A stretch of 53,742 nt of DNA from assembly GCA_024427265.1 (NCBI GenBank), contig JAKSVP010000004.1, positions 1 through 53,742 of the forward strand, given 5' to 3'. The position numbers and the translations under genes are program-made. Source of the stretch: Mycoplasmoidaceae bacterium (lineage in GTDB: Bacteria; Bacillota_I; Bacilli_A; Mycoplasmatales; Mycoplasmoidaceae). Below, piece by piece: positions 20,199-32,466 of this stretch; positions within the stretch are counted from its first letter, which is position 1, and every line of letters begins with the position of its first letter. Below the pieces are notes generated by a model, which saw only the letters and a list, made by a program, of their open reading frames with translations, made no database searches and was not told where the DNA came from.

Positions 20199-22227
20199 CT
20201 ATAATGCTATATCCTTTTTGAGAAATAGTGTATGGATGTGTGTCATAAGTAAACGTACCTGGTTCATAGCATGCCACAGCTATTTTACCGTTACCTATGT
20301 CTATTGCATGAATGTTTTCGTTGTTACATGCAACTATAAAGTTGAATGCATCAGCTTTTGATTTAGGTTGAATGGAATAAGCATATTGTGGCGCATTTTG
20401 CTCTAATTGGATTGTTAGCATTCTTTTAGCTGGAACTTCACCTTGTCCTTTGTATGTATCCTTGTTTCTTCCTCAATCATGGAATTGTGAATCTGCATTT
20501 GTCATTGTAAAAATTGAATCAGTAGTCAAATTCTTGTACACAACATTTCCGTGTGTAACTGTTTTGTTGTCAGGAGTTAATGCAACAGAACCGGTTGTTA
20601 AACAATGTTCAACATTTGTTCTAAAAGGATCAGTTGAACCCTCTAAACTTAATCCTGATCCTAATATAACCATCCCATTAGGTGTTGCAAAACATGTAAC
20701 TGTATAGTTAAGTTTTATATTTTTTAAATGTGAGTCTTTTTGTCTAAATGCATGATATGTCTTTTGCATAACAAATGCTACATGATTGTTTGGATCGCTA
20801 GCATTTAATTCTCCACAATAGAAAGGTCCGGATCCATCAACTTCTTCATAATCTGCTTGTTCATACTTAGATAATTGGGCGTCATCTTCTGCAAGTGTAG
20901 TTGTTCCGGGAATCTTATCATATTCTCAATAAGGAGCTATATCCTTATATTCATTACCTGTTTCCATAACACAAGTGTTAACACCAAAGGAGAAGTTGTG
21001 TCCTAATATATTTTCACTATTTGCTTGTTCTGATCCTCTAAGTGTATTAGATATACCCTTAAATGACATGAATACATCATCTCCAACATTCATAGAAACC
21101 ATAGAAGATGTAGGGAAACATTTAATTCCTTCAAAGTTACCCCTATCTTTCTTTTCTAGCGCATCTATCATATTATTGATTTCATCTTTGCGAGGACAAT
21201 TTTCTAGATTGGTTAAGAACTTAAAGATGGCAACATTTCCCAAGTCAGTTCACACACCATCAACATTTGTTGCATTTTTTCTACAATGAGTTCTACCTAA
21301 AGTTAAATAACTAAAGGTTCCTTTATGTGTGTTGGTTGCAACTCCATTCAATATATAGTTAACTAAAATGTTCAGTTTTTCTTCTGATCATTCATAACCA
21401 GATCCTGCAAATGTAGCAAAGATTTGTGTTAATAATGTAGCTGCTTGTCTACCATAGCCGCCATTGTAAACTAATCTACCATGTTGGAAGAATGTTCCAT
21501 CTGATTGGAATCCTTCATAATCATCTTCAACAATACCTTTAGAAACACAATCAATCATTAATTTGAGAGCATCTTGATCATTTTCTAATATAGCACACTT
21601 TAGTGTGATATCACCATATCAAAATAAGTTTGCACCTGTATAAGTTTGGGTAGATGGTGCATATTTGTATGAACCTCTATGAAGAAACTCTAATAATCTT
21701 GATTGACCACCAGGTGTCAATTTATCAAATATGATAATACCAAGACTTCCTATATCTCTAGGAACCCCAATAGTATTAAATCATCAATTTGTATTTCATA
21801 AATCATCAGCTAACCATCAATATGCTAACTTAATAGCAATATCCATTTTCTCAGCATCATTTGTTTTATATGCTGCTACTGCTATCTTTAAAGCTCTTTC
21901 AACATGTTGATGTGCTGGTCATGCAGAACGATCTGGGTCGTCATAATGAATATCTGTGAATTTATAAGTTTCATATTCTTTATCTAACAAACCTTTACGT
22001 GTAACGCTTTCAAGTTTAGCTTTTATGTCGTCTGCTGATGCTTCTTCAAAATCAACTACCGTTTTATCATCATAATATTCGGCTACCGTTGGAGTAATAC
22101 CTACAATAATATCAAGATAATTTGATTTCATCTTGGCTATATTAAATTTTGATTGTCCACAAGATATTAATGGACTAAATGCTGTACAAGCAACAATTGT
22201 TGGTAATAATATAAATTTCTTTTTCAT
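20185..22227 (-). CDS. Polysaccharide lyase family 8 lipoprotein (hyaluronate/chondroitin lyase type)
   Basis: 680 residues joined across many TGA-Trp codons. The signal peptide MKKKFILLPTIVACTAFSPLISC places Cys23 for lipid attachment. The alpha-toroid domain shows the aromatic patch NTNWWFNTIGVPRDIG (Trp148-149), then GANL (Asn200), DGTFFQHG (His249) and VYNGGYG (Tyr258), the three positions used by family 8 lyases for beta-elimination. The later RGSEQANSEN...GHNFSFG and YKDIAPYWEYDKIPGTTT match the central beta-domain. Members cut hyaluronan, chondroitin or xanthan. The likely role is feeding on host glycosaminoglycans at the cell surface (inference). No sugar-utilisation genes adjoin it. 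Confidence 0.9.
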
Positions 22228-22244
22228 ACTATATTTATATATAT

Positions 22245-22269
22245 AAAAAAGAGGTAAACCTCTTTTTTA
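22245..22269 (-). terminator. Terminator of the arcABC operon
   Basis: AAAAAAGAGG and CCTCTTTTTT flank TAAA, overlapping the stop of arcC and upstream of the lyase start. Confidence 0.75.
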
Positions 22270-23196
22270 TTTTGTAATTATTGTTCCACACTTGCCTTTT
22301 ATAGCATCAGGTAAATCAAGTAAATTTGCAATAATAGCTCTTCTATTTTTACCTTTAGATACAAATTCCATTGCGGCTTGTACCTTCGGTAACATGCTAC
22401 CTGCTGCAAATTGTTTAGTGTCTATATACTTTTGCATTTGCTTAACAGTTACATCCTTGATTGATTGTTCTTTTTCAGTTCCATAATTAATGAATGCATT
22501 TGGAACATTTGTAAGAATAACTAAAACACCAGCATTGATTTGATCAGCAACCATTGCTGCAACATAATCTTTATCAATTACACCATCAACAAATTTGTAT
22601 TGATTGTCTTCAACAATAGTTGGGATTCCCCCACCACCACCGCAGATTACAACTTTGTGATGTTTAACTGCTGTTCTTATTTCTTCAAGATTCATTAAAG
22701 AAACAGGTTTTGGACTTGGAACAACTCTACGATAACCTTTAGGTGTGTGAATAATAGTAGAACCTAAAGGATTACGTTGAATTGCTTCTTCTTTAGTTTT
22801 ATAATGAGGGCCAACTGGCTTAGTTGGATTTTTAAAAGCCGGATCTGCTTTATCAACAATAGTTTGAGTTAAAAAGTAAATTACTTCTTTATTAATACCT
22901 TTTCTAGTTAATTCATTAACTAGTGCATTGTTAATATGTAGTCCAATATAACCTTGACTCATAGCACCAGCTTCAGCAAATGGCATTAGTGGAATCTTTT
23001 CATCTACATTGTGCGCTGTATTAAACGCATTGAAAATAGCTCCCACTTGAGGACCATTACCATGTCCAATAATTACATCGTGTCCTTCTTTAATTAACTT
23101 TGTAATTATTTTGACAGGTTCTTGAATCTTGATAATTTGTTCACTAGGGGTATCGCCCAAAGCGTTACCACCTAATGCTATAACTATTGATGACAT
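22267..23196 (-). CDS. arcC: Carbamate kinase
   Basis: 309 residues, full length. It makes ATP from carbamoyl phosphate and ADP. IALGGNALG at the N-terminus, VIGHGNGPQVG, VVICGGGGGIP and the final SMLPKVQAA are the family landmarks. The ATG overlaps the arcB stop by one base (TAATG). Last gene of arcA-arcB-arcC. Confidence 0.96.
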   Translation of the reverse strand: MSSIVIALGGNALGDTPSEQIIKIQEPVKIITKLIKEGHDVIIGHGNGPQVGAIFNAFNTAHNVDEKIPLMPFAEAGAMSQGYIGLHINNALVNELTRKGINKEVIYFLTQTIVDKADPAFKNPTKPVGPHYKTKEEAIQRNPLGSTIIHTPKGYRRVVPSPKPVSLMNLEEIRTAVKHHKVVICGGGGGIPTIVEDNQYKFVDGVIDKDYVAAMVADQINAGVLVILTNVPNAFINYGTEKEQSIKDVTVKQMQKYIDTKQFAAGSMLPKVQAAMEFVSKGKNRRAIIANLLDLPDAIKGKCGTIITK

Positions 23197-24224
23197 TAAA
23201 CTCCTATTGTAGCTAGCATGATAGCTTTAATTGAGTGTAGTCTGTTTTCTGCTTCATCAAATACAAATGAGTATTTTGAGTTAAATACTTCATCTGTAAC
23301 TTCAAGTTCACCATTTTTAACTTCTTTGTATTTCTTTCCAAATTGCTTAGCAACTTGAGTACCAACAGCTGTGTCTAGTCCGTGGTAAGCTGGTAAACAG
23401 TGCATGAAGATTGGGCTTAGAGTTGCTGTCTTTTCAGCATGAAGCATGGTTTCCATATCTACTTGATATGGTCTCATTAATTTAATACGTTCATCTCATA
23501 CTTCAAATGGTTCACCCATTGATACTCAGATGTCTGTATAAATAACGTTTGCACCTTCAACTGCTTCCATCTTGTTTTCAGTCATTGTTACTGAACCACC
23601 AGATTCTCCACATCATTTTTTGCATTGTTCAACTAATGATTTCTTTGGTCAGTATTTCTTTGGACCACAAAGAACATAATCCAATCCTAGTTTAGCACAT
23701 GTAACCATTAATGAGTTACCCATGTTAAATCTACCATCACCTAGGAATACAAGTTTGATTCCTTTTAAGTGACCAAATCATTCCTTGATTGTCATCATAT
23801 CTGCAATCATTTGTGTTGGGTGAGATTCATCTGTTAAACCGTTCCATACAGGTACAGATGCATATTTAGCTAATTCTTCTACATCTGATTGTTTGTAACC
23901 ACGGAATTCAATTCCATCATAGAATCTTGATAATACTCTTGCAGTATCGGCAATAGATTCTTTGTTACCAAATTGGCTTGAACTAGAATCTAGGTAAGTG
24001 CATCCCATTCCTAATTCAAATGCTCCTGTTTCAAATGAACATCTTGTACGAGTAGATGTTTTTTGGAACATAATACAAATAGATTTTCCTTTTAATCTAT
24101 CAGTCATTACACCTGTGTGATTTTGTTTTTTTAGGTGAATACCTAAATCAATAAGATAAGTTAATTCTTGTCTAGTAAAATCGCTGATTTTAAGAAAATC
24201 ACGCGCTCTTAAGTTAAATGCCAT
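23196..24224 (-). CDS. arcB: Ornithine carbamoyltransferase, catabolic type
   Basis: 342 residues. It splits citrulline into ornithine and carbamoyl phosphate. The motifs are [34 protein letters not shown] and [14 protein letters not shown] holds the ornithine-site Cys. TGA-Trp codons are present in the middle (for example WFGHLKG and the KYWPKKS region). The length and operon position next to arcA and arcC indicate catabolism. A GGAAGG site lies in the end of arcA, two bases separate the genes. Confidence 0.95.
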
Positions 24225-24226
24225 TA

Positions 24227-25525
<1,299 letters not shown>

Positions 25526-25552
25526 TTATTTTGTATATTATATTTTAATAAT

Positions 25553-25580
25553 AAGAAAAAGATAGACAAAGTCTATCTTT
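25553..25580 (-). terminator. Terminator after uvrB
   Basis: AAAAAGATAGAC and GTCTATCTTTTT form a 12-pair stem with an AAA loop directly after the uvrB stop codon. Confidence 0.85.
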
Positions 25581-27575
25581 TTACTTAAGCTTGCCTTCTA
25601 ATTCAATTATTAGATCACGGTAATGGGCCGCCAATTCATATTCTTGAGCCTTAGCTGCCTCTTGCATTTTCTTTTGCAATTTCTTGATTGCTCTAGATCC
25701 GGCTTTCTCTCCAACCTTAGTCTTTTTATTAAAGATTGCATCAAGGGTTTTAGCATCTGCTTTGCCGTGTAAATCATCTCTGATTGGTTTAACAATAGAC
25801 TTAGGTGTGATGTGATGTTTTTTATTAAATTCTAGTTGAATTTTTCTACGTCTGTTTGTTTCATTGATTGCTTCTAATAATGCATCATTTACATTATCAG
25901 CAAACAATAAAACATGGGCATTTTTGTTTCTAGCTGTTCGACCAAAAGTTTGAATTAAAGCATCTCTTGATCTGAAGATACCAGGTTTGTCTGCGTCAAA
26001 GATAACTGCGCACGAAACTTCGGGTACGTCTAAACCTTCCCTTAAAAGGTTGATACCTACTACTACATCGTAGATGCCTTTTCTTAAAGCATTAATAACT
26101 TTGTCTCTTTCAAATGTCTTTAATTCATTATGCAAATAAGCGACTTTATATTTCTTTTCCTTTAAGAATTTAGTTAAGTTTTCTGCCATTTTGATAGTCA
26201 AAACTGTAACTATAGTTCTTTCATGTCTTTTTATTTGTGCGTCTAATTCTTCACACAATGAAAGAATTTGGTTGGTTGTTGGTTTAATTTGAATTACCGG
26301 ATCAACTAATCCTGTTGGTCTAACGATTTGTTCGATAATTAAATTATCAGATTTTTGTTTTTCATAATCACCAGGGGTTGCAGAAACATAAATTGCTTGT
26401 TTAACTCTAGATTCAAATTCTTTAAAGTTAAGTGGTCTGTTGTCTAATGCCGAAGGCAATCTAAAACCATAATCGACTAGTGTTTGTTTTCTACTTCTAT
26501 CGCCAAAATACATTCCTCTAATTTGCGGAACTGTCATGTGCGCTTCATCCACAACCAATAGTCAGTCATCACCTAAATAATCAAAAATTGTATATGGTGT
26601 CGAACCCTTTTCCCTTAATTCAAGATGCATTGCATAGTTTTCAACGCCTGGACAGAATCCTGTTTCAGCTAATGTTTCTAAATCACGATTTGTTCTCTCG
26701 GTAATTCTTTGATGCTCAAGTAATTTTTCATGTTTTTTGAAATATGCTTGTCTTTCTTTTAATTCTTTAGCTATTCTAGCTAAAGACTTTTCAAACATAC
26801 TGGCATCTGCAACATATTCATTTGCTGGATAAATGACATACGCTTTTCAAATTTCCTTAACAATATTATTTGCAGCATCAACTTTAGCAATTTGTTCTAT
26901 TTCATTGCCAAAGAAGGAAATTCTAATCTTTTCTTGATTATTACTTCCTTCCATAATTTCAACTACATCACCTTTAACCTTAAAGGTTCCTGGTTCTAAA
27001 TTAACATCATTTCTTTTATAAGCTAGACGAACTAGATCATATTGTAGTTGTTTTAAGTTATATGTTGAGTTAGTATTTAATATGATTCTGTATTTATCAA
27101 ATACTTTAGGATCTACTGCAGGATAAATTGCAGCGACTGAAGCAACGACTATAACTTTATCTTCAGTAGATAATGATTGAATAGTTGATAATCTCAACAT
27201 TTCAATTTCTTGATTAACCTTAGACGACTTCTCAATATATGTGTCAGAAGATGGCAAATATGCTTCTGGTTGATAAAAATCAAAGTATGAGATGTAATAC
27301 TCAACTTTGTTGTTTTTGAATAGTTCTTTTAATTCTGTATATAGTTGACCAGCTAATGTTTTGTTGTGAACAATAATTAATGTTTTCTTTTGTGTTTTAG
27401 CAATAACATTAGCGATAGTAAAGGTTTTACCAGTTCCTGTAGCACCTAGCAAAACTTGGTGTTTAACACCTTTATTTAAATTAGCAACTAGCTTATTAAT
27501 AGCTTGTTGTTGATCACCTTTAGGTGTCATATGTGTTGTTAATTCAAATTGTTTGCTTGGTGTATGTTGTTTCAT
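25581..27575 (-). CDS. uvrB: Excinuclease ABC subunit B
   Basis: 664 residues. The damage-verifying helicase of nucleotide excision repair. Walker [11 protein letters not shown] near residue 45, the beta-hairpin [21 protein letters not shown], the DEAH-type [21 protein letters not shown] and QTFGRTARN helicase motifs, and the C-terminal UVR motif (about residues 625-660) that contacts UvrC. TGA-Trp at 26559 and 26844. It starts one base after the secA stop, so it shares the secA transcript. Confidence 0.97.
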
Positions 27576-27576
27576 A

Positions 27577-30186
27577 CTATTTTTCTACAATATCATTAGC
27601 TTTAGGGGCTTCTTCTTTCTTTTTAGAAGTAGCTACTGTAGATTGTTTATCAGCATTTTGTTGTTGAATAAGTTTTTCTTTGGCTGATCATTGAGCTGGG
27701 GTTTTTTGTGCGTTGGCTCTTTGTCTAATCAAATCAGCAAAGTCAATACGAATGTTTTTGCTTGCTTCAGATGAGAATTTAGTTTTTAATTCAGCATAGT
27801 GCTTATCTGTAATAAGTTTACTATCATGTAATCTATCGTTGATAGTAGCTACTATATTAGGAATATATAGTCTGTGAATTGAAATAACTACTTTGTGAGC
27901 TACATTTCTTTTTAATCTATCGAAATGTTTATCAGCTTCTTCAACATAAATGTTAAGAGGTGATTTTTGTTCTAGTGAACGTAATGTTACACCTTCACGA
28001 ATCTTACTCATAACATCTAGGTGTGTTGTTCATTCAGAGTCAAAGTTTTGAATAATGATGCTCTTTAATACTCTTTGAATTTGTTCAGGATTATAGCTTG
28101 CAATTCTTGCTTCAACAGATCCTCAAATAATTCTTGTTACTAATGCAACAACAGTTTGTGTTGTTTGTTTTTCAAATAAAGATGGTTCAATTGCATCAAA
28201 TCCTAATAATCTTAAGTTGATAGCTTTAGCTAATTTATTTGCATCAACATAGTTAGGATTTTCTTTTAATAGGAATAATTTAACTAAATCTTTAGCAACA
28301 ATTCCAACCATGTTTCTAATAATAGGAATGTTTCTTTCATTCTTAAGAATTTGGTCACGTTGTTTATATACAACTTCACGTTGGTTAGAAAGAACAACGT
28401 CATAGTCTGTTAAATTCTTTCTAGTATCAAAGTTTAGACCTTCTACTTTCTTTTGCATTACTTTAACCATACGGTTGAAGAATCAAGAGTCATAGAATTC
28501 TTGGTCAGTAACTTTTCTTTCAGTCTTTTCTTTCTTGTCTATACCAAAACGTTTAAATAATGGATCTTCGGTAGAAATAAAGAATCTTGTCATACCTGGG
28601 TCACCTTGACGACCAGATCTACCACATAATTGATTATCAACACGTCTAGACTCGTGTCTGTTTGTGCCAATAACAAATAATCCACCTAGTTCTTTTACAC
28701 CAGGACCTAACTTAATATCAGTACCACGACCGGCCATGTTAGTTGAAATTGTGATTGCACCTCTTTGCCCAGCTAGTGCAACAATTTCAGCTTCACGAGC
28801 ATGGTTCTTAGCATTTAATAATTCAAACTTCAAACCTTTGTTACGTAGTAAGGCGGCAAGTTCTTCAGAATCTTCAACAGATGCCGTACCAACTAGAACT
28901 GGTTGACCTTTAGTGTGTAATCTTTCAATTTCAGCAGCAACGTGAGCTCACTTAGCTGTTTTAGTTTCAAACACATAATCAGTTAAGTCTTTTCTAATAA
29001 CTTTTCTGTTTGTTGGAATAGGGACAACGATCATGTTGTAGATCTTGATAAATTCATCAGCTTCAGTTAAAGCTGTTCCAGTTACACCAGATAGTTTTTT
29101 ATACAATCTAAAGAATGCTTGATAAGTGATTGTGGCAACAATAACATTTTCAGGATCAATCTTAACCATTTCTTTAGCTTGAATAGCTTGGTGTAATCCA
29201 GCGTTATAGCTACGGCCTTCTAGAATACGACCAGTAAAGTGGTCTACTAGAAGAATCTTGTTATCTCTAACAATGTATTCAACACCATATCTAAAGACAA
29301 AGTTTGCCATCAAACTATTTCTAATCTTATGAACTAAATCAGAGTTTTCGATGTTATATAAGTTTTTAATTTTGAAATATTTTTCAGTTTTTTCTACACC
29401 ACTATCAGTTAATGAAATAGTGTTTGTTTCATCATCTATGATGTAATCATCTTTAGTTAATGTTTTAACAAATCTATCTACATCAATGTATAAAGAAACG
29501 TCTTTTTTAGGTTGACCAGAAATAATCAATGGAGTTCTTGATTCATCAATCAATACTGAGTCAACTTCATCGATAATAGCCATGTGTAAATCACGAATAA
29601 CTTTTTCTGAGTATTCTTTTACCATGTTATCTCTTAGATAATCGAAACCTAATTCAGAGTTAGTTGTATATGTGATATCACAAGCGAACATTTGTTTTTT
29701 AGTTTCGCTATCCATATCAGATATGTTGTAACCAACAGTAATACCAAGTGGGTTTAATGCTTGAGCACAGAATAAAGCATCACGTTTAACTAAGTATTCA
29801 TTAACAGTTACAATGTGCACACCTTTTTTCTCTAAAGCGTTTAAATATGCTGTAAGAATGATGGTTAAGGTTTTACCTTCACCAGTATACATTTCAGCTA
29901 AGTTACCTTTGTGAATAATAATAGCACCAATAATTTGAACAGGATAAGCATATAAGCCGTGTACACGGTAAATTGCTTCTCTAGCTGTTGCTAATGCATC
30001 AGGTAAAATACCATCTAGGGAAACGCCTCTTTTTATCTCTTCAAGAAAAAATTGGGTACGTGATGACAACTCTTCGTTGCTCATTTTACGATACTTATCT
30101 TTGAGCTCTTCAACAAGCTTAGCTTGTTTGTAAGCGGCTCTTAACTCTCTCCCTTTAGGGGTGAAGATGTTGAATCTTTTTTGCAT
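27577..30186 (-). CDS. secA: Preprotein translocase ATPase SecA
   Basis: 869 residues. Motor of the Sec export channel, here essential for lipoprotein export. Walker [26 protein letters not shown], the preprotein cross-linking domain, [13 protein letters not shown] and the [12 protein letters not shown] helicase motif are visible. The C-terminal tail is Lys/Glu-rich and lacks the zinc-binding cysteines of E. coli SecA. TGA-Trp codons at 28945, 28834, 28480, 28120 and elsewhere join the pieces. It starts one base after the stop of the small membrane protein upstream. Confidence 0.97.
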
Positions 30187-30187
30187 A

Positions 30188-30523
30188 TTATTTTTTCACT
30201 TTTCTATTCTTAAGTTTCTTAATTTCACCTTTAACTTCTTTAGCAACTTTATAAATAGATTCTTTGTTACCGGAAGTTTGTTTAATTAAGTCTTGAGATC
30301 TTTGCTTCAAAACAGATTCTAGAATGTCGATCAAATCAGAAATCTTAACAATTGAATCAATAACTGGTGTTAATTGTTCTGATTTATATGTTAAATCTTC
30401 TACTAGATAATCTAATTTTTTAGCAACAATATGAATCTTTCTAAAAGTAACAATTAAATAGATTGCTAAAACAATAGCAATGCAAACTAAAATTGTGACT
30501 AAAACAATAAGAGCAGTATTCAT
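30188..30523 (-). CDS. Small membrane protein with a coiled-coil (DUF948-like)
   Basis: 111 residues. One N-terminal transmembrane helix (LIVLVTILVCIAIVLAIYLIV) followed by a helical, charged region with heptad-like spacing (KKLDYLVEDLTYKSEQLTPVIDSIVKISDLIDIL) and a Lys-rich end. This layout recalls DUF948-type proteins, but the match is by architecture only. First gene of a secA-uvrB operon with one-base gaps and an AAAAGGAAT site before the ATG. Role unknown; the linkage hints at membrane or export-related function. Confidence 0.7.
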   Translation of the reverse strand: MNTALIVLVTILVCIAIVLAIYLIVTFRKIHIVAKKLDYLVEDLTYKSEQLTPVIDSIVKISDLIDILESVLKQRSQDLIKQTSGNKESIYKVAKEVKGEIKKLKNRKVKK

Positions 30524-30547
30524 ATTATTCCTTTTTTAATTTAAATA

Positions 30548-30573
30548 ATTATATATATTTTTTAAAATATATA
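30548..30573 (-). promoter_or_regulatory. Promoter region of the secA-uvrB operon
   Basis: Minus-strand TATAAT is at 30553-30548, 24 bases before the start codon. It abuts an AT-only inverted repeat TATATATTTT/AAAATATATA (30552-30573), which may be incidental in such AT-rich DNA. Confidence 0.45.
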
Positions 30574-30607
30574 AATAAAAATCAAGTTCATTTTTTGATA
30601 GTTTTAT

Positions 30608-30634
30608 TCCTCATATAAAAAGACCATGTGAGGA
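30608..30634 (+). promoter_or_regulatory. Hairpin hiding the Shine-Dalgarno of the sigma-like gene
   Basis: TCCTCATAT (30608-30616) can pair with ATGTGAGGA (30626-30634): nine pairs with one G-U and a nine-base loop. The right arm contains GAGGA, the only Shine-Dalgarno for the ATG at 30640. If transcription starts upstream of 30608, the leader would fold and limit translation. Confidence 0.5.
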
Positions 30635-30639
30635 TAAAA

Positions 30640-31242
30640 ATGTATATCTTAAATGAATCAGATTACAAACTTATAAACTTATATAAAAAGAGTAAAGATG
30701 AAGACATAGCTTTGTACTTTTTTAATAAGTTTAAGGATGAAGTAATTAATTTGACTTTTTATAAAATAAATAAGAAATTTAGTTCAATTCCATTTGAAAA
30801 GGGTGATCTATTTCATCTTGTTTGGAATTCAATAAAGAAAACTTTAAAGGAATATAAAAGGAAGCAAAATTTCTCAGCTATGTTGGTGAGAAATTGTTAT
30901 TTGATGACTATTGATGAAGTGAAAAAGTTTGTTAACAATAATCAATTGATAATGAATATTTCTGGTTCATTCGATAAGATGAATGATAAATCAAAGTGGA
31001 TTGATTCTAAAAGTTGTGTTAGTAATTTTGAATTACCAAGAGAGATGATGTTAAAAGATTTGATTGAGAATGTAAGTGTTTATTTGTCAAATTATTCTCA
31101 AAGTGTTGTTAAAAGATCTATCTATTTAAAATCAAGTGGTTATTCCATCTCTTACATATGTAAAAAACTAAAATTGCCTAGGAGTTATGTTGACAATTTA
31201 TTTAAATCTATTGAGAGAATTGTTAAGAAAATGTACTTTTAA
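30640..31242 (+). CDS. Sigma-70-like factor / HTH regulator
   Basis: 200 residues; start taken at ATG 30640, six bases after GAGGA, rather than the in-frame GTG at 30628. The N-terminal half (LINLYKKSKDEDIALYFFNKF...DLFHLVWNSIKKTL...FSAMLVRNCYLMTIDEVKK) has the helical layout of sigma region 2. The C-terminal end (SVVKRSIYLKSSGYSISYICKKLKLPRSYVDNLF) looks like the region 4 helix-turn-helix. Small alternative sigma-like proteins are known in mollicutes (for example MG428 of M. genitalium), but no one-to-one match can be claimed. It is convergent with dnaN with no base between the two stop codons and lies next to the origin. Confidence 0.65.
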   Translation: MYILNESDYKLINLYKKSKDEDIALYFFNKFKDEVINLTFYKINKKFSSIPFEKGDLFHLVWNSIKKTLKEYKRKQNFSAMLVRNCYLMTIDEVKKFVNNNQLIMNISGSFDKMNDKSKWIDSKSCVSNFELPREMMLKDLIENVSVYLSNYSQSVVKRSIYLKSSGYSISYICKKLKLPRSYVDNLFKSIERIVKKMYF

Positions 31243-32358
31243 TTACAAACTTCTTAATGGAACAATTAAATTTAAGAAATATGGATTATCTGAAGAGATA
31301 ATTATTGGTGCATTTGTAGAATTGAAGTTGAAGGTTATATTTTCAGATTTAATTGTATTTAACATTGATAGGAAATATTTTTGATTTAATTTAACTTCAA
31401 AATTATCAACTGTAGAATTGATTAAATCAATTTCTTCAAAAGAGTTTCCTCTTTCAGATGAAATAAATTTAATTGTTAATTTTTTGTTTTCAATTTTTAG
31501 GTTAGCAATAGGTTTTTGTTCGTTAGACACAAATACATATCCACGACTAAGTGCGCTAGTTAAATCATCTAATTTAATAGTGAATGAATTTTTTTGCTTA
31601 GATAAAATTGCATTAATAATATTTGGGTATGTATTTTTAAATAACGGGAATTGAATTAAAGTATCATTTATATTTAAAATACAATGTTTTTCACTTAAAT
31701 ATAAATCTAGAGATTTATTTTTTGTGGTTGTTAAAATTTCAACAGCCATATCAATAGCTTTTGGTTCAATAATAAATTTAATTGGATCGCCAGAATAATC
31801 AAATTTATAATATGCCATTCTAAACGAATCAGATGCTACACATTCCATTTGTTTTTCATCTATAGGATTAAATAATATACCTGTTGTTGCTGGATTAGTA
31901 TTTGTGTATGAGTTAGAAACAAAAGGTTTTACTCTTTGAGAAATATTGAATAATGTATCATGTGAAATTGTTATTTTCTTTCATCCATCATAATTAAAAT
32001 CTAAGATAGGGTAAGAAGCACCATCTATTAAATTAATTTCAGAAGAAGATTTTGGTGTATTGATTTGTAGAATTTTTTCATCAATTTGATTAAAAGTAAT
32101 TGATTCTTGATTTACCTTTGAAGTGTAATCATATAAAATTCTAGCTTTAACAAAAATATCACCAGGTTTATCAATAGTAACATCAGAAATAATTTGTTGG
32201 AAATTCGCCGCCCCATTTGTTGCTATTAAAGTTAGTTTGCCTTCAGTTGCTTTTATATGAACAGCTGATAATGTTGGATTCAAATTGTTACTATCAATCA
32301 AACTATTTATATTTTTTAAACAATCAACCAAAATATTTTTCTTAATTGTAATTTTCAT
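31243..32358 (-). CDS. dnaN: DNA polymerase III beta subunit (sliding clamp)
   Basis: 371 residues. It encircles DNA and tethers the polymerase. Start MKITIKKNILVDCLKNINSLI is typical; three repeats of the clamp fold can be traced (ATNGAANFQQII, SDSFRMAYY, the final IIISSDNPYFLNLIVPLRSL). TGA-Trp at 31381, 31978 and between joins the pieces. Second gene after dnaA with 108 bases between them. Confidence 0.95.
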
Positions 32359-32466
32359 ACTATTTTCTCTTCTTTTTATTTAATTTATATTTATTATTAT
32401 AGGTTGTGGAAAAGTCAATTTTTTCTATTTTATATTAATATAACATTTCCACATTTTCTCCACAAA
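32359..32466. other. Candidate replication origin (oriC), dnaA-dnaN gap
   Basis: Three DnaA-box-like nonamers occur in 60 bases: TGTGGAAAA (32405-32413, reverse of TTTTCCACA), ATTTCCACA (32445-32453) and TTCTCCACA (32456-32464). Each matches TTATCCACA at seven or eight positions. The sequence between them is nearly pure A and T. Gene direction also changes around here: mostly minus to the left and plus to the right, as expected for bidirectional replication. Confidence 0.65.
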
